From Sporomusaceae bacterium UBA1887 (GTDB lineage: Bacteria > Bacillota > Negativicutes > Sporomusales > DSM-15969), in NCBI GenBank assembly GCA_002337925.1, contig DDHB01000061.1, positions 31,663-39,167 of the forward strand: a DNA stretch of 7,505 nt. Direction: 5' to 3'. Within the stretch, counting starts at the first letter, position 1; each line of letters opens with the position of its first letter. The translations under genes and the position numbers were made by a program. The notes below the pieces were generated by a model. It ran no database searches and was not told where the DNA came from. It worked only from the letters and a program-made list of their open reading frames with translations. Below are positions 5,995-7,505 of the stretch, in pieces.

Positions 5995-7505
5995 TCACGA
6001 GAAACTATAGGTATGGCTGTTCGAAGCACTCCACTTCCCGGAAGGGGAGAGAGTCAAATTTAGAGTATGGTAGTCAATGAGACTATCCCGGTGTCCAACG
6101 CTGATTATCGTCAGCTTGGGCAGGTAGTGCTCCAATAAGCGGTATAAACGCCGCTCCATATGTTCGTCTATATTTGAAGTAGCTTCATCCAAAAATAGCC
6201 AGTCGGGACAATTAAGAATCGCCCTTGCAACAGAGAGGCACTGTTGCTGGCCTAGTGAAAGATTTTTCCCCCAATCCTCATATTGATCTAGCTTGCCGGA
6301 TAATTGAGAGAGGTTGCAGCTTCCTAATATTTCCCGTAAATATTCATCAGAACATGTACTTGGTGCATGGGGATACAGCAGTGCATTCCGTAATGAAGTA
6401 GGGGCAATGTAAGGTTTTTGAGGCAGGAAGAAAATCGCTTGCTGGGGTTTGCTGATGGTGCCTGTAAAATAGGGCCACATTCCGGCAATGGTGCGTAATA
6501 AGGTGGTTTTCCCACAGCCGGAGGGTCCGCTGATTAACAGCCTATCCTGTTGCTTTACCGTCAGGCTGAGATCAGTCACTAATGGATGATTATGTAGTGA
6601 AAACACCGTAACGTTTGTTAAGCGCAGTTGATTGGCTGCGCTATTTGCGATACTGCCTTGCCGTGTGGTAATTTGATGGGCCTTGTACATTTGGCTGCTA
6701 AAATGCTGTAAACGGTGAGCTACGGCTTTCCATAGGGCAAATTTGCCAAAACTATCAATAATATAGGATAAAGCGGAATGGACGAACCAATAGGCGCCGG
6801 AGATTTCGAATAGCTGGCCCAGTTGTATTTCATTATTAAAATATCGTGGTGAAGCTACTAAAAAAGCGAAAACAATGGACATTTGCGAATAAGCAAAGGA
6901 CACGAGATTTACTTTTTTAGTGCAATGGGTAATCGATAAAAAATTTTTAATTATTTTGTGAAAGTGCTTTGTTAGATGGAGCTGCTCTGTTCTTTCACCG
7001 CCATAGAAAGCCACGCACTCGTCGTATTCGGTAATACGGCCAAGGGCGGACCGAAATTCAGCTTCGCTGGTTTGCTGTAGCACATTCTGAAAGGCTAGTG
7101 ATTTACCGACCTGCATCGTCAAACAAGTACCAAGCGCTGAGTACAGTAAGGCCAGCCACAGCAGATAGCCCGGTATAGTAAACGTGTACTCGGCAGCGGT
7201 TAGCGTAATAAGACCTGACATCTGCCATAAAACCATGGAAAAGACGACTAAGGTTACAAAGTGACGCAGCAAGCCTACTGATAAATCCAGCGAATTGGTA
7301 ATAAACAATTTAATATCTTCACTAATCCGCTGTTCGGGATTAATGGGAAGCCGTGTTAAATTCAACTGGTAATAGGTTTGTTTGTAGAGCCACATGGCGA
7401 CGTATTTTTCTGTCAGCCAATGACGCCAGCGCATTTCCAGCAGCATCCGGTAATAGGACTGATAGGCGGATATGAAGACTAATATAGCAGAGAAACCTAT
7501 GATTG
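5995..7505 (-). CDS. ABC transporter, fused permease/ATP-binding protein, YddA/SbmA-like; 5' end beyond window
   Basis: This is an inner-membrane ABC half-transporter with an N-terminal permease domain and a C-terminal ATPase. The frame stays open through the right edge, so the ATG at 7444-7446 is not the true start: the 19 upstream codons still read as membrane and family sequence (ending SAYQSYYR before MLLEMRWRHWLTEKY). About 502 residues are visible and roughly 70-90 are probably missing. The WRHWLTEKY and NPEQRISEDI stretches mark the SbmA/BacA-like (ABC_membrane_2) permease; further hydrophobic segments follow, for example LLRHFVTLVVFSMVLWQMSG. The ATPase has Walker A GPSGCGKTT (6502-6528), a Q-loop LPQKPY, the signature LSLGQQQ (6241-6261, in place of LSGGQ, as is usual in this branch), Walker B LFLDE (6184-6198) and the H-loop His at 6091-6093, so it looks active. 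Known relatives move peptides, bleomycin or cobalamin; the substrate here is unknown. It converges on meaB and is not in the operon. Confidence 0.88.
   Translation of the reverse strand, partial: IIGFSAILVFISAYQSYYRMLLEMRWRHWLTEKYVAMWLYKQTYYQLNLTRLPINPEQRISEDIKLFITNSLDLSVGLLRHFVTLVVFSMVLWQMSGLITLTAAEYTFTIPGYLLWLALLYSALGTCLTMQVGKSLAFQNVLQQTSEAEFRSALGRITEYDECVAFYGGERTEQLHLTKHFHKIIKNFLSITHCTKKVNLVSFAYSQMSIVFAFLVASPRYFNNEIQLGQLFEISGAYWFVHSALSYIIDSFGKFALWKAVAHRLQHFSSQMYKAHQITTRQGSIANSAANQLRLTNVTVFSLHNHPLVTDLSLTVKQQDRLLISGPSGCGKTTLLRTIAGMWPYFTGTISKPQQAIFFLPQKPYIAPTSLRNALLYPHAPSTCSDEYLREILGSCNLSQLSGKLDQYEDWGKNLSLGQQQCLSVARAILNCPDWLFLDEATSNIDEHMERRLYRLLEHYLPKLTIISVGHRDSLIDYHTLNLTLSPSGKWSASNSHTYSFS

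Noticed and set aside
6324..6515. Separate 63-codon minus-strand frame within the ABC gene
   Set aside because: It is an out-of-frame shadow of the ATPase domain, which is continuous and carries all the expected motifs.
1..7505. CRISPR array, insertion sequence, tRNA or other mobile or defence element
   Set aside because: No repeated spacer-like units, transposase motifs, terminal inverted repeats or tRNA-like cloverleaf were seen on either strand.

Overview
The window holds a cobalamin (vitamin B12) centred locus. It consists of a riboswitch-type leader, a three-gene forward operon for adenosylcobalamin-dependent methylmalonyl-CoA mutase with its G-protein chaperone (mutA-mutB-meaB), a terminator, and a converging ABC transporter gene cut by the right edge. 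The organism looks like an anaerobic Firmicute, and Negativicutes (Sporomusa/Pelosinus/Propionispora-like) is my best guess. The reasons are the heterodimeric MutA/MutB pair with an adjacent MeaB, a Firmicute-style B12 box and P13 hairpin, Shine-Dalgarno starts, several U-tract terminators, and a moderate GC content judged by eye. This assignment is inference; no rRNA or other marker gene is present.

Layout. Positions 1-57 are the 3' end of a cobalamin riboswitch whose core lies left of the window. A GC-rich hairpin follows (93-119), then a second, stronger intrinsic terminator (144-187) and a third stem (192-221), before mutA starts at 292. No convincing promoter was found in this leader. 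mutA (292-2475) and mutB (2475-4658) overlap by one base, and meaB (4661-5800) starts two bases after mutB. The three are almost certainly one translationally coupled transcript. A 13-bp hairpin terminator at 5815-5850 closes the operon. The 5851-5994 gap has no recognised gene, only a pair of very short overlapping frames. From 5995 to the right edge, on the minus strand, is the C-terminal part of a fused permease/ATPase ABC transporter of the YddA/SbmA-like family.

How the genes work together. MutB is the catalytic, cobalamin-binding subunit and MutA is its cofactor-free partner. Together they interconvert succinyl-CoA and (R)-methylmalonyl-CoA, the B12 step of succinate-propionate metabolism. 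MeaB is the GTPase that gates cofactor loading and protects the mutase. The ABC protein belongs to a superfamily branch that includes proven cobalamin importers (mycobacterial BacA/Rv1819c and lysosomal ABCD4), so a role in supplying B12 is possible but not shown.

The most unusual point is the leader. A cobalamin riboswitch normally shuts genes off when B12 is plentiful, yet here it reads toward an enzyme that needs B12, and at least one strong terminator stands in between. Either the riboswitch controls a short non-coding transcript, or the leader has a more complex logic.
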